DNA of 64,000 bases from Candidatus Thiodiazotropha endoloripes (GTDB lineage Bacteria > Pseudomonadota > Gammaproteobacteria > Chromatiales > Chromatiaceae), in the NCBI RefSeq assembly GCF_001708965.1, contig NZ_LVJW01000006.1:1426001-1490000 (forward strand). The letters run 5' to 3'. This document shows, in pieces, positions 9,375-17,381 of this stretch (its first letter is position 1; the number at the start of each line of letters is the position of its first letter). The notes beneath the pieces are model-generated. The model did not search any database. It was given only the letters and a program-made list of their open reading frames with translations, and was not told the DNA's origin. The translations under genes and the position numbers were made by a program.

Positions 9375-10823
9375 GTGAGTTCAAGGAAGTTATTGGTTAA
9401 ATTGTGCCTGGGTCTGTTGGGGCTGTTACTGGTCAGCCAGGGTTCTGCTCAGGTATCTCGATACAGTCTGGCTGAGAAAGCCTGGCTGGATGATCGTCAG
9501 AATCTGAAGGTCGGTGTGGTCGAGATCAGTCCGCCGATACTCTTTATCGAGGCCGGACAGGCAATGGGCCTGGCTGCCGACTACCTGCGCGCCCTCTCCG
9601 CCAAGCTAGGCCTCAATCTGGATCTGGTGAGCTATAACTCTGTCGATGCCATGGTGGAAGCACTGCGCGTTGGTGAAATCGATCTGATCGGTGCGATGGT
9701 GCACTCTGCCGCAACCCCTTCCGATCTGCACTTTTCTCGTCCCTATATCACCCTGCCGACTGCCCTCTACGCCAAACAGAAGCTCACCGTCAAACAGCTT
9801 GCCGGTCTGGATGGGCAGGAAGTTGCCGTATTGGAAGGAACGATCTGGGAGGAGCTGTTGCCCCATTATCTCCCGGGTCTTAGAACTCAATCGTTCGCAA
9901 CCCTGGAGAGTGCCCTGCAATCGGTCATCGATGGCACGATGCCAGTCTATTTGGGCGATACCGCCAGTGTTGACTATCTTCTCGCCGAGGGGCGCTTCAA
10001 AGGTTTGAAAGTCGCCCAGCAACTCGACCTGACAATGGATGTTGCACTGGTCACCCATGCCAACTCCCCGGCATTGAACAGCCTGCTGCAAAAAGCGATC
10101 GATCGATTGAGTCTGGAAGAGCTTCATGAGATCTGGAACCACTGGCCGGAGGTTGAGCGGACCCTGCCCAACCCATCCAACTTTTTTCTCTATCTGTTGT
10201 GGGGCGTGTTGTTGGTCAGTTGGAGTTTGATACTGATGTGGATCGTCAACAAACGTTCGAAGCGCGGCCTGGAACACCACCGTAGTAAAACCCGACGCTC
10301 CATCAAACGGCTGCGCAAGCGCGAAGAGTTGTTGAAACACAAGCTGATGGAGCTCAAGCATAAAACCAAACGCTATCGAAACAGAACCAAGGGTCTGCGA
10401 CGACAGATCGATTTCACCAACGCTGTGCTACCCTGTGCCACCTGGACCTGGGATCCGGCCAAGGGTGAATGTGTTTGGGAAGAGGATATGTTTGCGCTCG
10501 TGGGGCTGCAGGAGGAAGAGTTCACGCCCACATCCGAATCCTTTCTGCAATTGGTGCATCCTCAGGACAGGGAGATGGTCGAAACCCTGTTTGCTGAGAA
10601 CAGCATTGAGCCGAGCAAAATCAGTTACCGGTTGGTACTGCCTGACGACTCAGAATTGGTGCTTCTCCAGTACAGTCATATTGTCGGGGCGGAAGACAGT
10701 GACGATGCCAGGCGGGTCTCAATCTGTTGGCGTATCGACCAATATACCGGCAGTTCAAAACGTCAACAATTGTCAATTGTGCCAAACACCGTGCCGATTT
10801 CTGATGAGGAGACAGGGGAATAG
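9375..10823 (+). CDS. Periplasmic solute-binding/PAS membrane sensor without an output domain
   Basis: About 482 residues. Signal peptide (LGLLGLLLVSQGSA), a periplasmic domain of the bacterial extracellular solute-binding family 3 (type II fold; LKVGVVEISPP start, EIDLIGAM and FSRPY segments), one membrane helix (YLLWGVLLVSWSLILMW), a very basic coiled-coil-like linker, then a PAS-like domain (WTWDPAKGECVWEED) and an acidic tail. Similar receptors usually end in a GGDEF, histidine kinase or EAL domain; none is visible here. The longer open frame from 9066 overlaps tsaC. Start chosen at GTG 9375, which has GGGGTGA about 8 nt upstream; GTG 9363 is an alternative. Confidence 0.75.
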   Translation: MSSRKLLVKLCLGLLGLLLVSQGSAQVSRYSLAEKAWLDDRQNLKVGVVEISPPILFIEAGQAMGLAADYLRALSAKLGLNLDLVSYNSVDAMVEALRVGEIDLIGAMVHSAATPSDLHFSRPYITLPTALYAKQKLTVKQLAGLDGQEVAVLEGTIWEELLPHYLPGLRTQSFATLESALQSVIDGTMPVYLGDTASVDYLLAEGRFKGLKVAQQLDLTMDVALVTHANSPALNSLLQKAIDRLSLEELHEIWNHWPEVERTLPNPSNFFLYLLWGVLLVSWSLILMWIVNKRSKRGLEHHRSKTRRSIKRLRKREELLKHKLMELKHKTKRYRNRTKGLRRQIDFTNAVLPCATWTWDPAKGECVWEEDMFALVGLQEEEFTPTSESFLQLVHPQDREMVETLFAENSIEPSKISYRLVLPDDSELVLLQYSHIVGAEDSDDARRVSICWRIDQYTGSSKRQQLSIVPNTVPISDEETGE

Positions 10824-10959
10824 AGGTAACAGTCAGGCAACTTGCACTATTTTGCTGCCTGCAGAGGGGATTTGCCTTGCATCCTCGACAGCATCGTCCG
10901 AGCACCTTTCGTGAATTCCGTTGTCTCAACAACCAGCCAAATAATAAGGGATAAGATCG

Positions 10960-11595
10960 ATGATGAGATTGATTTCAATATTGCTACTGACGCTGACATT
11001 TACCACCAGTCTGCCTGCTGCAGCCAAGGTAACGCCATCAGAGCGGGTCAAGGAGACGGTGGAAAAAGTTCTCGAAATCCTTAAGGATGAGGCCCTGGAT
11101 AAGGGAGAGCGTCGCGACATGGTCAAAAGCATCGTCCGCTCGCGCTTCGACTATGAGTCGATGTCCCAGGTGATATTGGCGGCCAACTGGCGTAAGGCCA
11201 CGGCAGCGCAGCGAGAACAGTTCATTACACTGTTTCGTGAATTGCTCGAACAGACCTACTATTCCGCTATGGACAGCTATAACAACCAGAAGGTGCGCAT
11301 GGGGCGTGAGCGTCTGAAGGGTAAGCTGGCGAATGTTCAGACCTATATCGTGGCCTCGAACAAAGAGCTGCCGGTCAGTTACAAGTTACGCTATCGGAAT
11401 GATGACTGGTATGCTTACGATGTGGCAGTGGATGGAGTGAGTCTGGTCAGTAACTACCGCACATCATTCAGAAACCTGGTGAAAACCAAGGGAATGGACG
11501 GATTACTGGCTGAACTTGCCGGAAAGGTTGCTACACTCAAATCTCAGAATAAGAAAACTGTAAAACAAGAGGCGCCTGAAGCCTCGGTAAACTGA
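10960..11595 (+). CDS. mlaC: MlaC/Ttg2D-family periplasmic phospholipid-binding protein
   Basis: 211 residues with a signal peptide ending near PAAA and the MlaC (Tgt2/MlaC) fold. Family features seen: SRFDYESMSQVILAANW, the FITLFRELLEQTYY helix, and the C-terminal DVAVDGVSLVSNYRTSF segment. MlaC carries phospholipids between the outer-membrane MlaA complex and the inner-membrane MlaFEDB transporter. No mla transport gene is adjacent, so this is an orphan copy. It follows the sensor gene by 136 bp on the same strand. Assignment to the family is firm; that it works in the canonical Mla pathway is inference. Confidence 0.9.
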   Translation: MMRLISILLLTLTFTTSLPAAAKVTPSERVKETVEKVLEILKDEALDKGERRDMVKSIVRSRFDYESMSQVILAANWRKATAAQREQFITLFRELLEQTYYSAMDSYNNQKVRMGRERLKGKLANVQTYIVASNKELPVSYKLRYRNDDWYAYDVAVDGVSLVSNYRTSFRNLVKTKGMDGLLAELAGKVATLKSQNKKTVKQEAPEASVN

Positions 11596-11726
11596 CTTAA
11601 ATTTGACAACTGGTTAGCTGCCCTGATTGGACGTGAATCAGCCTGGGGGAGCAGGCTGGTCAGCGGCTGTCCGGTTGTCGGTTTAATCCCCTTATCCCAA
11701 TCTGGATCATCGAAGGAGATCTGAGC

Positions 11727-12584
11727 ATGTATAAGAAAAAACTCTTGACTCTGATGGTGGCTTCTCTGCTGCCCTTCAGTGCCGTAATCAATGCAGAAGA
11801 GGCCGCCGGGGAGACGGCTGAGATGGCAGAAGCTGCTGCCACCGGGCTGGCTCCGATTGTCTCTGCTGATGCACAAATGGCAGAAGCCGCAGCGGCGGCT
11901 GTGCCGGAATCGGATCAGAGTGAAGCGGCTGCTGGAGATCAGGCGGCTGAACCCGCAGCTGAGGCCAGCATGCCGTCAGAGCCGGTTGCGGAGGCTCAGG
12001 CTGCAACCGAAGCGGACAGCGTTTATGCGCAACGCTGGAAGGAGCGGGAGAGCCGCTATCAGGAGCTGCGCAGTCGTGCGGAAGAGGCTGGTGTGATGCT
12101 GCCGGCCCATCCGCCCTGGCATCTGTCGCAGATGGAAACCAACAGACCATCGGCGGATGAGCGTCGTCAGCACCATGAGAAGATGATGAATATGAGTCCT
12201 GAGGAGCGTGACGCCTATCGTCAGGAGCGCTATCAGAAGATGCGGGAACAGGCGCAGCAGCAGGGTGTTGAAATGCCTGAAACACCACCATGGGTAGCTC
12301 GCCAAAAGGCGATGGCAGAAGAGTGGGCTAAACACCAGGCAGTGATTGAAGGGATGACCGATGAAGAGCGTGCCGCCTGCCATGCCATGCACAAAAGACA
12401 TATGGGTATGGGGCCTGGAATGGGGCGGGGTCACGGCATGGGACCGGGGCAGGGCCAAGCCTGCGGTCACGGCTGCCAGGGACCCTATGGGAATCCTGGA
12501 GCGATGAGCGCCCCCCGATATCCCGGATATGGCTATGGTCCTGCACCGTATGGTCAGGGTAATTTCTGGGATCCCAGCTACTGA
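11727..12584 (+). CDS. Exported Ala-rich protein with two tandem repeats and a Gly/Met/His-rich tail
   Basis: 285 residues, not a family I can name. A signal peptide ends near residue 23 (AVINA). Residues 24-98 are Ala/Glu-rich and low in complexity. Two related units follow at ~110-165 and ~168-217. Each has the pattern RYQ-(E/K)-(L/M)-R, GV, (L/M)-P and PPW, then M-(S/T)-x-EER-x-A. Residues 218-285 are rich in Gly, Met, His, Pro and Tyr, with CHAMHKRHMGM and ACGHGC, which could bind metal. The ribosome binding site GAAGGAG is strong. Bordered by a terminator at 12607. A periplasmic metal-related or stress role is a guess. Confidence 0.8.
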   Translation: MYKKKLLTLMVASLLPFSAVINAEEAAGETAEMAEAAATGLAPIVSADAQMAEAAAAAVPESDQSEAAAGDQAAEPAAEASMPSEPVAEAQAATEADSVYAQRWKERESRYQELRSRAEEAGVMLPAHPPWHLSQMETNRPSADERRQHHEKMMNMSPEERDAYRQERYQKMREQAQQQGVEMPETPPWVARQKAMAEEWAKHQAVIEGMTDEERAACHAMHKRHMGMGPGMGRGHGMGPGQGQACGHGCQGPYGNPGAMSAPRYPGYGYGPAPYGQGNFWDPSY

Positions 12585-12606
12585 TAATCCGTTGTTCGGT
12601 GAACCT

Positions 12607-12632
12607 GAGAGGGGGCTTATGCCCCCTTTTTA
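12607..12632. terminator. Bidirectional intrinsic terminator between convergent genes
   Basis: Stem AGGGGGC at 12610-12616 and GCCCCCT at 12621-12627, followed on the plus strand by a short T tract. The stop codon of the minus-strand gene (12617-12619) lies in the 4-nt loop. Confidence 0.8.
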
Positions 12633-13279
12633 ATTGGCGATCGATTCTGCAGTTCATGGGCCTCTGATTCGGAAAGGTAGCGCCAGGGCCTGGGTATCAA
12701 TCCGGGAACCTTTTGCCGGTACTGTCGGTAGGTCTCACCATGAAAAACCACCAGTTTTTGCTCCTCCAGTCTGGAACCCAGCCACAGATAGAGGGTGATT
12801 GAGATTGCCGAGACCAGTCGGGCTGGGTCCATATCCTGAGTCCAGACAAGCAGCAACCCGAGGCTATACCAGGGGTGACGCACATACCGATGCATGGGGG
12901 ATATGTGCAGCTGTTCCTGATCGGCCACCATTTGCTGTCGCCGTGCCAGCTGGCTGAATCCGAGGAACTCCTGCCCATCATAAAAACGCAGAGACCAGAC
13001 AAATCCCAGGCAGGCCAGCAGCATCAATGCGTATGCCAACAGGGACCAGATTCCCTGCCACATCCAGAGCGGTTCACTGCGTAGCATCCAGGCCATGATC
13101 AGTGGCGGGATCAGCAGAACGGTTGCCAGCAGATTGAAAAGAATTCGGTACCAGGGGGTTATCCGGGGAAAGCGGCTGGCCAGCCACTGCTTGAGGGTCA
13201 GCGAAGCCAGAGTGGAGTGAATCAGGAAGTAACCAAGCCACAGCAGAGCCAGCAGGATCAGGTAGGTGTTTTGGTTCAT
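12617..13279 (-). CDS. Membrane methyltransferase-like protein (NnrU/ICMT-type fold)
   Basis: 220 residues with about five hydrophobic helices: ~6-26, ~45-65, ~75-98, ~138-150 and ~155-170. The C-terminal half has the pattern seen in membrane isoprenylcysteine/phospholipid/methanethiol methyltransferase relatives: HRYVRHPWYSLGLLL, then a Glu-rich helix (RLEEQKLVVFHGETYRQYR) and PGLIPRPW. These motifs form the SAM pocket in that superfamily. The substrate cannot be deduced; MddA (methanethiol methylation) and NnrU are both possible relatives. Its stop codon sits inside the terminator shared with the convergent gene. Confidence 0.72.
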   Translation of the reverse strand: MNQNTYLILLALLWLGYFLIHSTLASLTLKQWLASRFPRITPWYRILFNLLATVLLIPPLIMAWMLRSEPLWMWQGIWSLLAYALMLLACLGFVWSLRFYDGQEFLGFSQLARRQQMVADQEQLHISPMHRYVRHPWYSLGLLLVWTQDMDPARLVSAISITLYLWLGSRLEEQKLVVFHGETYRQYRQKVPGLIPRPWRYLSESEAHELQNRSPIKKGA

Positions 13280-13430
13280 CAGAGTCGATAGGGTTCCTGA
13301 CCGCAGGCCATGTGATATGACAAATTTAGCCTATGACTCGGCAGAGGAGAATCCCTGCCGAAGTGGAACTCAATTGTCTCAGAACAGGTTGCTGAAACAG
13401 CGCCGGGCCGAAACCCGGCGTTACAAGGGA

Positions 13431-14345
13431 TCAGCCGACGAATTTACCTTGCTGCAGAAGTTGAGCCTCCATCAGTTCCAAATCTCTGGAACCGGAGATC
13501 ACCACAGTTGGATCCGGTACAAAATCCAGGTCAGGATTGAGGCGTTCGTATGGCACTGAATTGAGTATCACCCGCATGGCGTTGAGTCGGGCCTTGTGTT
13601 TGTCGTTTGAGCGGATAGTCGTCCAGGGTGCGTGAGTGGTGTTGGTGCGTTTCAACATCTCATACTTCTGCTGAGTGAAATCGTCCCATCTGTCCTGGGC
13701 CTGGACGTCGATCTCAGACAGTTTCCATTGGCGCAATGGGTCGTTCTTGCGCCTCTCGAATCGTCTCGCCTGCTCCTCTTTGGTGACTGAGAAGTAGAGT
13801 TTCACCAGAATGGTGCCCTGTCGAACCAGATCCTTTTCAAATCCGGGGCAGCCGATCATGAAATTCTCATACTCTTCATCACTGCAAAATCCGAAGATCG
13901 GTTCAACCACGGCCCGGTTGTACCAGCTGCGGTCGAACAGCACCACTTCGCCGCCACGTGGGCATTGGGTGACATATTTCTGAAAGAACCACTGGGTCTT
14001 CTGTTCATCTGTGGGTTTGCCCAGGGCCACCACCCGGTAGTGCTTTTCGTTCATGTAGCGGGTGACTCGTCGGATGGTGCCGCCTTTGCCGGCTGCGTCC
14101 CGTCCTTCGAAGAGGATGATCATACGGGTGCGGGTCTTCTCCAGATACTGCTGCATCTTGATCAGTTCAGCCTGGTACGGTTTCAGCTCCTCCTCCCGCT
14201 TGAAACGTCTGACCGCCTTTTTCTCCTGCTTCCTCTCCTCTTCGGCGTCAGCTTTCAGCTTGTGATAGTCCGCCAGCAGTTCATCAAGCCTTACTGGCTG
14301 CTCATCAACGAGGATAGTGTCCGGGTTACTGATGGTGTCGTTCAT
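13431..14345 (-). CDS. ppk2: Polyphosphate kinase 2
   Basis: 304 residues. PPK2 enzymes use polyphosphate to phosphorylate nucleotides (ADP or GDP to the triphosphate, or NMP to NDP). Walker A (FEGRDAAGKGG) and Walker B (DRSWYNR) are intact. Family motifs EYENFMIGCPGFEKDL, KLYFSVTKEEQARRFERR and APWTTIRSNDKHKAR are all present. One-domain length with an N-terminal charged extension fits class I PPK2. Together with the Pst system further along, it indicates active phosphate and polyphosphate handling. Confidence 0.95.
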   Translation of the reverse strand: MNDTISNPDTILVDEQPVRLDELLADYHKLKADAEEERKQEKKAVRRFKREEELKPYQAELIKMQQYLEKTRTRMIILFEGRDAAGKGGTIRRVTRYMNEKHYRVVALGKPTDEQKTQWFFQKYVTQCPRGGEVVLFDRSWYNRAVVEPIFGFCSDEEYENFMIGCPGFEKDLVRQGTILVKLYFSVTKEEQARRFERRKNDPLRQWKLSEIDVQAQDRWDDFTQQKYEMLKRTNTTHAPWTTIRSNDKHKARLNAMRVILNSVPYERLNPDLDFVPDPTVVISGSRDLELMEAQLLQQGKFVG

Positions 14346-14438
14346 ATGCCCCCTCTCTACGTCGTTTAAAAAATTAGTAATATCTTATGCTTTTTCGGCG
14401 CAAGATGTTGGTGTTTTTTTGATCATTATCATGAGTTT

Positions 14439-16169
14439 TCAAAAGCGATAGGCGGATTCGATCTGAGCACGGGTCAGGATGCCTTGAATACGCCAATAGT
14501 GGGCCTCATCAAACCATTCGATATAGAGTGCTTCCGCACTGCTGTTGTCCAATATTTCCAGTGCCTCCTGCAGGGTGGACTGCATACGGATGGGCGACAT
14601 CTGGTAGCGGGTTGCCGGGATTTTCAGCAGATCGATCTCTGCATCGTCCTGCAGTTCCAGGTTGCGCAAAAGTTCCACGCTGGGCATCAGGGCCAGCTCG
14701 TCATCAGGGCCATTGATCAGCACCCATTCAGGCTTCTGGTTGAGCGCCATCTTGGCCGCATCCCGACTCAGGCTTGCATCGAGCTGAACAAAGCTGCGGT
14801 TCATGAATTCAGCCGCCCCGGTTCGGCGCAGGGACTGCATCACCGGATCGGTATGGTAGTTCAATCCGGTGGCTTCCAGCAGGGTGTGAAACATGGAGGA
14901 TTTGCCGAACACCTCGCTGCTGACCAGGCTGGCCACCACGATTGCCAGCATACCGGGCATGATGATCTCCGGATTGTGGGTCAATTCAATCACCGTGGCC
15001 AGGGCCGCCAGCGGCGCCTGCAGTGCGGCCCCCATCACCGCACCCATACCGATCAGGGCATAGACGCCAGGGTCGGAGACCGGCCCGTCGAGCAGCAGTG
15101 AGGGAAGCGGGGCAAACACCCCGCCGAGTGCCGCGCCGATGAACAGGGCAGGGCCGATGGTGCCGCCCGGGATGCCCAGTCCGATACTCGCTGCGGTGGC
15201 GATCAGTTTCGCCACCACCAAAAGCACAAGCAGGCTCAATCCGATTTCACCCAGTAAGATCTGATTGACCGTGTCATAGCCGATGCCCATCACCTGGGGG
15301 GCGACCAGCGCACACAGACCGACCAGCACACCAGCGCTCAGGTTGCGTAGCCAGATACTCATTTTCTGGCTCTTGTCGGAGATGAATTCGATCAGTTGAA
15401 CATAGGCGGCTGAGACAGTGCCGGCGGCCAGTCCCAGCATCAGGATGAAGGCCAGTTCGTGCAGCGAGCCGAGCTGGATGATCTCCAGGTCGAATACCCG
15501 CTCTCCCTCGAACATCATCAGGGAGAGGCTGTTGGCGCTGACGGCAGCCAGCATGATCGGTATGAAACTGATCAGGGTGTACTCCATCATCACCACTTCC
15601 AGGGCAAAGATCACCCCGGCCAGCGGGGTGTCGAAAGAGGCGGAGATGCCGGCCGCCGTGCCACAACCGACCAGGATGCGAATGCTGTTGTTGGGCAGGG
15701 ATAGATATTGGCCAAGCAGCGAACCGCTGGCAGCACCGAGAAATACATGGGGGCCCTCTCTACCCACCGAATGGCCGGTAATGATGGCGATTGCGGCGCC
15801 GAAAAACTGCAGCAGCAAGCCGCGCAGGGAGAGGTGTCCCTGGTGGTAGATCAGACGTTCCATGACCCGCGCGATACCCAGCACATGGAGTCCCTTGGAG
15901 AAGCGCACGAACATCAGTCCCAGCAGCAGTCCGCCGACAATCGGCAGGGCGAACTGGACCAGCGGCGGCAGGGCTTCATAGTTCTCCACCTGGCCGCCAG
16001 GCAGCATGGATGCCTGGATCGACTCCACCAGCAGGCGAAACAGCACGATCACCATACCGGCAAGGAAGCCGCACAGCAGTCCAATGACCGACAGAATCAA
16101 CAGCGCGTCATGACGGGAGAGCTGCAGTCGCAGACGGTCGAACCAATTAACTATCCCATCGAGTAACAC
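14439..16169 (-). CDS. ClC-family chloride channel/antiporter
   Basis: 576 residues, polytopic inner-membrane protein. The gating glutamate is present in VGREGPHVFLG (E138). The second ion-pathway motif, GIPGGTIGPALFIGAALGG, matches the GxFxP region. An unusually long C-terminal part (~430-576) after the last helix appears to hold two weak CBS-like units, which in this family bind nucleotides and adjust gating; this part is divergent. Whether it is a channel or a Cl-/H+ exchanger cannot be settled by eye. The start overlaps no other gene. The SAM methyltransferase is transcribed divergently 64 bp away. Confidence 0.92.
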   Translation of the reverse strand: MLLDGIVNWFDRLRLQLSRHDALLILSVIGLLCGFLAGMVIVLFRLLVESIQASMLPGGQVENYEALPPLVQFALPIVGGLLLGLMFVRFSKGLHVLGIARVMERLIYHQGHLSLRGLLLQFFGAAIAIITGHSVGREGPHVFLGAASGSLLGQYLSLPNNSIRILVGCGTAAGISASFDTPLAGVIFALEVVMMEYTLISFIPIMLAAVSANSLSLMMFEGERVFDLEIIQLGSLHELAFILMLGLAAGTVSAAYVQLIEFISDKSQKMSIWLRNLSAGVLVGLCALVAPQVMGIGYDTVNQILLGEIGLSLLVLLVVAKLIATAASIGLGIPGGTIGPALFIGAALGGVFAPLPSLLLDGPVSDPGVYALIGMGAVMGAALQAPLAALATVIELTHNPEIIMPGMLAIVVASLVSSEVFGKSSMFHTLLEATGLNYHTDPVMQSLRRTGAAEFMNRSFVQLDASLSRDAAKMALNQKPEWVLINGPDDELALMPSVELLRNLELQDDAEIDLLKIPATRYQMSPIRMQSTLQEALEILDNSSAEALYIEWFDEAHYWRIQGILTRAQIESAYRF

Positions 16170-16233
16170 GTTGTGGAAACCTATAGCGTAGAATGGACTG
16201 CGAAACAGAATAAGATACTGGAGCAGTCATAAA

Positions 16234-16959
16234 ATGTCAGCAAATCAAATGGTTCTTGATCGGCCTGAAGCCTATGTCACAGGTCAGGAACTGGACCTCA
16301 TGGAGCAGCTTCTGCGGTTCGATGGGATGCGCGGAATCGAGCTGGGTTGCGGCGCTGCCTGGCTGACAAAAACCCTGGCCCGGCGCTATCCCGATTCCCG
16401 TTTCATCGCCACCGAGGTGGACACTATTCAACACCGGAAGAACCTGCAGGAGTCGATTGGCAATCTCGAGTTCCGGCTTGAGGGGGCGGAGTCGATCAGC
16501 GAGCCGGACGAGAGTCTGGATGCGGTCTGGATGTTGAAATCTCTCCACCATGTACCCACCGATCTGATGGTGCAGGCGATGGATGAAATAGCACGGGTGC
16601 TCAAACCCGGTGGTTATGCCTACTTCTCCGAGCCGGTCTACAGTGGTGAATTCAATGCCCTGATGAGCCTCATCCATGATGAGAAACAGGTGCGGCAAGC
16701 GGCATTTAACGCGATCTGCCGTTTGGCGGAACGGGATGATATGACCCTGCAGCAACAGCTGTTTCTCAATGTGCCCGGCTGTTACGAGAGCTGGGAGGTG
16801 TTTGAATCCCGTTTTCTCAAGGTGACCCATACCAGGCTGGATCTGGATCAGCAAAGATACCAGCAGATCAGGCAGGCCTTCAGTGAGCACCTGGGTGATG
16901 ACGGGGCCCATTTTCTCAAACCCCATCGAATTGACCTGTTGAGAAAGCAGCCGCGATAG
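16234..16959 (+). CDS. Class I SAM-dependent methyltransferase
   Basis: 241 residues. Rossmann motif I reads GIELGCGAAWLTKTLA, an acidic residue follows strand 2 (ATEVDT), motif II is DAVWMLKSLHHVP, and motif III is RVLKPGGYAYFSEP. These match small-molecule (UbiE/Methyltransf_11-like) enzymes. The substrate is unknown, since the C-terminal half has no recognisable specificity motif. It stands alone, divergent from the ClC gene and ahead of the iron-uptake operon. Confidence 0.85.
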   Translation: MSANQMVLDRPEAYVTGQELDLMEQLLRFDGMRGIELGCGAAWLTKTLARRYPDSRFIATEVDTIQHRKNLQESIGNLEFRLEGAESISEPDESLDAVWMLKSLHHVPTDLMVQAMDEIARVLKPGGYAYFSEPVYSGEFNALMSLIHDEKQVRQAAFNAICRLAERDDMTLQQQLFLNVPGCYESWEVFESRFLKVTHTRLDLDQQRYQQIRQAFSEHLGDDGAHFLKPHRIDLLRKQPR

Positions 16960-17045
16960 TGCGACTGGACTGGGATTGAGTACGTGTCTATTAGTTAATC
17001 GGCAATTACTTTAAAAAGATCGTTGCATAGCAGTGGGAACCCTGC

Positions 17046-17064
17046 TCTAATGAGAATCATTAAC
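17046..17064 (+). promoter_or_regulatory. Fur box upstream of feoABC
   Basis: TCTAATGAGAATCATTAAC matches 15 of 19 positions of the classical Fur consensus, with the palindromic core AATGAGAATCATT. It ends 31 bp before the feoA start, so ferrous iron uptake is likely repressed by Fur-Fe(II). Confidence 0.85.
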
Positions 17065-17095
17065 ATTTGATGGCTGAACACTCTCTGCAGGACAA

Positions 17096-17359
17096 GTGGC
17101 TTTGAAATCTACCCTCTCAGACGATCTGGTGAAACTGTCTGATTTGCCGGTCGGCAGCCGAGCCGCAATCAAACGGGTAAAGGGTGGTCGGCTTTTGGTC
17201 CACCGGCTGCTCAGTCTTGGCCTGCGAACGGGTTCTGAAATCGAATTGCTGCAACGTCGTGGGAGCGGTGTGGTTGTGGCTTGTCAGGGCAGTCGGGTGG
17301 CTTTGGGCGCCGGTGTGGCGGAGAAGCTGCTGCTCAGCCCGGTCGACAAAACGGTTTAA
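17096..17359 (+). CDS. feoA: Ferrous iron transport protein FeoA
   Basis: An 87-residue SH3-like cytosolic protein that supports FeoB. Typical features: LSDLPVGSRAAIKRVKGG at the start, the Leu-rich RLLSLGLRTGSEIELLQR segment, and the final VALGAGVAEKLLLSPV strand. The GTG start at 17096 follows an AGGAC-type ribosome binding site. First gene of feoABC, 22 bp before feoB, under a Fur box. Confidence 0.95.
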   Translation: MALKSTLSDDLVKLSDLPVGSRAAIKRVKGGRLLVHRLLSLGLRTGSEIELLQRRGSGVVVACQGSRVALGAGVAEKLLLSPVDKTV

Positions 17360-17381
17360 TCCAAGGATCCAGTAACGCGAA

